This document shows positions 4,074-5,280 of a stretch of 5,280 nucleotides of DNA, piece after piece. The DNA is from Bacillota bacterium (GTDB taxonomy: Bacteria; Bacillota; Clostridia; Oscillospirales; Oscillospiraceae): positions 1-5,280 of the forward strand of contig JAEXWS010000145.1 in NCBI GenBank assembly GCA_023406225.1, given 5' to 3'. Made by a program: the position numbers and the translations under genes. Within the stretch, counting starts at the first letter, position 1; each line of letters begins with the position of its first letter. The notes beneath the pieces are model-generated. The model did not search any database. It was not told the DNA's origin and saw nothing but the letters and a program-made list of their open reading frames with translations.

Positions 4074-5280
4074 TCAGGAGCGCGGGGGGGGATAGAGCAG
4101 ATCGGTCAGCGAGTCCAGGAAAAAGTTCCGGTCGGTGACGTTCAGGAAAAAGTCCGCCAGTGGCGGATTGTCCGTCACCAGGCCGTCGGCGCCCATCCGG
4201 ATGATCTTCAGCATGCTCCCATCCGAGTTGGCGGTCCAGGCGTAAACCTTTTTCCCTTCGGCGTGGAGCCGCGTCACCAATTCGGCGGACAAAAAGCCGG
4301 TCTCCACGCTGTAGCTGTCCACATAGGGGAGGTCGTAGCGGTCGGAAAACGCCATGATGGTGATATAGACGGTTCCGATTTGGGGCGCCAGCTCCTTGCT
4401 CTTTCGGAGCAGTCCGGGGTCCATGGAGGCGATGAGACACTGCTTCTCCATCCCGGCGGCTTTGATCCGCGCCACCGTCTGCGCCACCAGGCCGGTCTCG
4501 TGTCCGGTGGCCTTCAGCTCGATCATCAATTGGATGCGGTCCTTGGCCGCCGCCAGCATCTCGTCCAGAGTGGGGATCTTCTCCCCCGCAAATTCGGCGG
4601 AGAAATGGGACCCGGCGTCCAGCGTGCGCACCGTGGCGGAATCGGTCTCCCAAACTTTTTGGTCAAGTCCGGCTACCCGCCGGAAGTCCGCGTCATGCAG
4701 GACGATCAGCTCGCCGTCCCGGGTCTGCTGCACGTCGATCTCAGCCATGCCCACGCCCTCCCGGATGGACCACTCCAGCGCGGCCAGGGTGTTTTCCGGG
4801 GCGAAGGCGGCGCCCGCCCGGTGGGACACCACCACCGTTCCGGCCTGGGGCGCGGCGTACGGGACCCCGCCAAGCTCCGTCTCGCTGAAAAAAGCCAGCA
4901 GGACCAGCGCGGCGGCAACGGAGAGGACGCCGGACAGGACGGCCCGAAACGAAGACGCGGCGGGCGCAGGCTCCGGCCGGACGTCGCCGCGGTAGTGGTG
5001 GTACAGGGTCAGGACCGCGGAAAACAGCGATACAGGGCCCAGAATGCCCAGCAGCACGCCGCCCATGGCGCTCCATTTGAGGTAAAGGAACGCAAACAGC
5101 GCCCTGCCGCCGTCCGGCGCGAAGGCCAGCTTGCTCCGGCCCCAGAGCAGCAGGATCATGCAGGCCGTCAGCAGGAGCGCGGTCAGGAGAAAGGCCAGCA
5201 CGCAGGCCAGAAGGGCGAGGGCCGTTTTGAGCTTCCTGCCCTTCAAAAGCCCCGCGCTCTCCCGCAGCGCGCCGCGATAG
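4074..5280 (-). CDS. Membrane-anchored glycerophosphodiester phosphodiesterase, partial (N-terminus beyond right edge)
   Basis: The frame is open to the right edge, so the start is outside the window. About 401 residues are visible (numbered here from the TTG codon at 5246). Residues 8-35, 52-82 and 101-120 are hydrophobic and look like the last helices of the multi-span domain found at the N-terminus of long clostridial GDPD proteins. The catalytic domain (about 137-368) has SHRAG with H142, PENT with E151, the metal ligands of AEID (E169, D171), VLHD with H184, MIELK (E243, K245), the strand YAWTAN, and GADGLVTDNP near the end. These residues match the GDPD TIM-barrel family, which hydrolyses glycerophosphodiesters to sn-glycerol-3-phosphate and an alcohol. 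With all catalytic residues present it is probably active, likely on the outer face of the membrane, where lipid or teichoic-acid-derived diesters occur. The TTG at 5246 is not a convincing start because no good ribosome binding site precedes it and the frame continues. The gene converges with the tRNA cluster. Confidence 0.92.
   Translation of the reverse strand, partial: YRGALRESAGLLKGRKLKTALALLACVLAFLLTALLLTACMILLLWGRSKLAFAPDGGRALFAFLYLKWSAMGGVLLGILGPVSLFSAVLTLYHHYRGDVRPEPAPAASSFRAVLSGVLSVAAALVLLAFFSETELGGVPYAAPQAGTVVVSHRAGAAFAPENTLAALEWSIREGVGMAEIDVQQTRDGELIVLHDADFRRVAGLDQKVWETDSATVRTLDAGSHFSAEFAGEKIPTLDEMLAAAKDRIQLMIELKATGHETGLVAQTVARIKAAGMEKQCLIASMDPGLLRKSKELAPQIGTVYITIMAFSDRYDLPYVDSYSVETGFLSAELVTRLHAEGKKVYAWTANSDGSMLKIIRMGADGLVTDNPPLADFFLNVTDRNFFLDSLTDLLYPPPRS

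Noticed and set aside
5244..5246. TTG at 5246 as start of the phosphodiesterase
   Set aside because: The frame stays open to the window edge, there is no convincing ribosome binding site, and long family members carry more membrane helices upstream.
1..5280. An undescribed defence, mobile or biosynthetic system
   Set aside because: All genes fall in common housekeeping families, each with its own promoter or terminator signals. There are no conserved unknown clusters, transposase or recombinase genes, or unusual base composition beyond the short AT-rich promoter island.

Overview
The window looks like chromosomal DNA from a GC-rich Firmicute, most likely a gut clostridium of the Oscillospiraceae type. 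This is an inference from codon use dominated by GC-ending codons, strong AGGAG-type ribosome binding sites, sigma70-like promoters, and the family membership of the proteins. No mobile element, phage gene, CRISPR array or toxin-antitoxin pair is visible. Most of the region reads as ordinary core genome.

Layout, left to right. On the minus strand, the window edge cuts a YihY/BrkB-family membrane protein (1-617). It has its own extended -10 promoter at 650-679. Upstream of it, also on the minus strand, is a 111-residue ArsC/Spx-like thioredoxin-fold protein (695-1030) that lacks the usual active-site cysteine. Divergent from it, with only 40 bp between start codons, is a complete Sir2-family NAD-dependent protein deacylase (1071-1787), followed by a clear hairpin terminator. 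An AT-rich spacer of about 240 bp carries two inverted repeats and a good promoter. It leads into a complete Si-type citrate synthase (2026-3402), again with a terminator.

Next is a leucine tRNA cluster on the plus strand. A perfect-consensus promoter (TTGACA, 17 bp, TATAAT) with upstream A-tracts drives tRNA-Leu(GAG) and a first tRNA-Leu(CAG), and a hairpin terminator follows. A second tRNA-Leu(CAG), identical over all 87 nt, lies beyond that terminator and ends in a perfect 17-bp hairpin. The last gene, on the minus strand, is a membrane-anchored glycerophosphodiester phosphodiesterase (4074 to the window edge). Its N-terminal membrane region runs off the right side.

The genes appear to be separate transcription units rather than one pathway. 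Citrate synthase and the sirtuin both touch acetyl-CoA/acylation chemistry, but the sequence does not show a functional link. I found no convincing undescribed system. The points most worth checking are the cysteine-less ArsC-like protein, an Asn at a normally His position in the citrate synthase oxaloacetate site, the terminator-split pair of identical leucine tRNAs, and the palindromes in front of the citrate synthase promoter.
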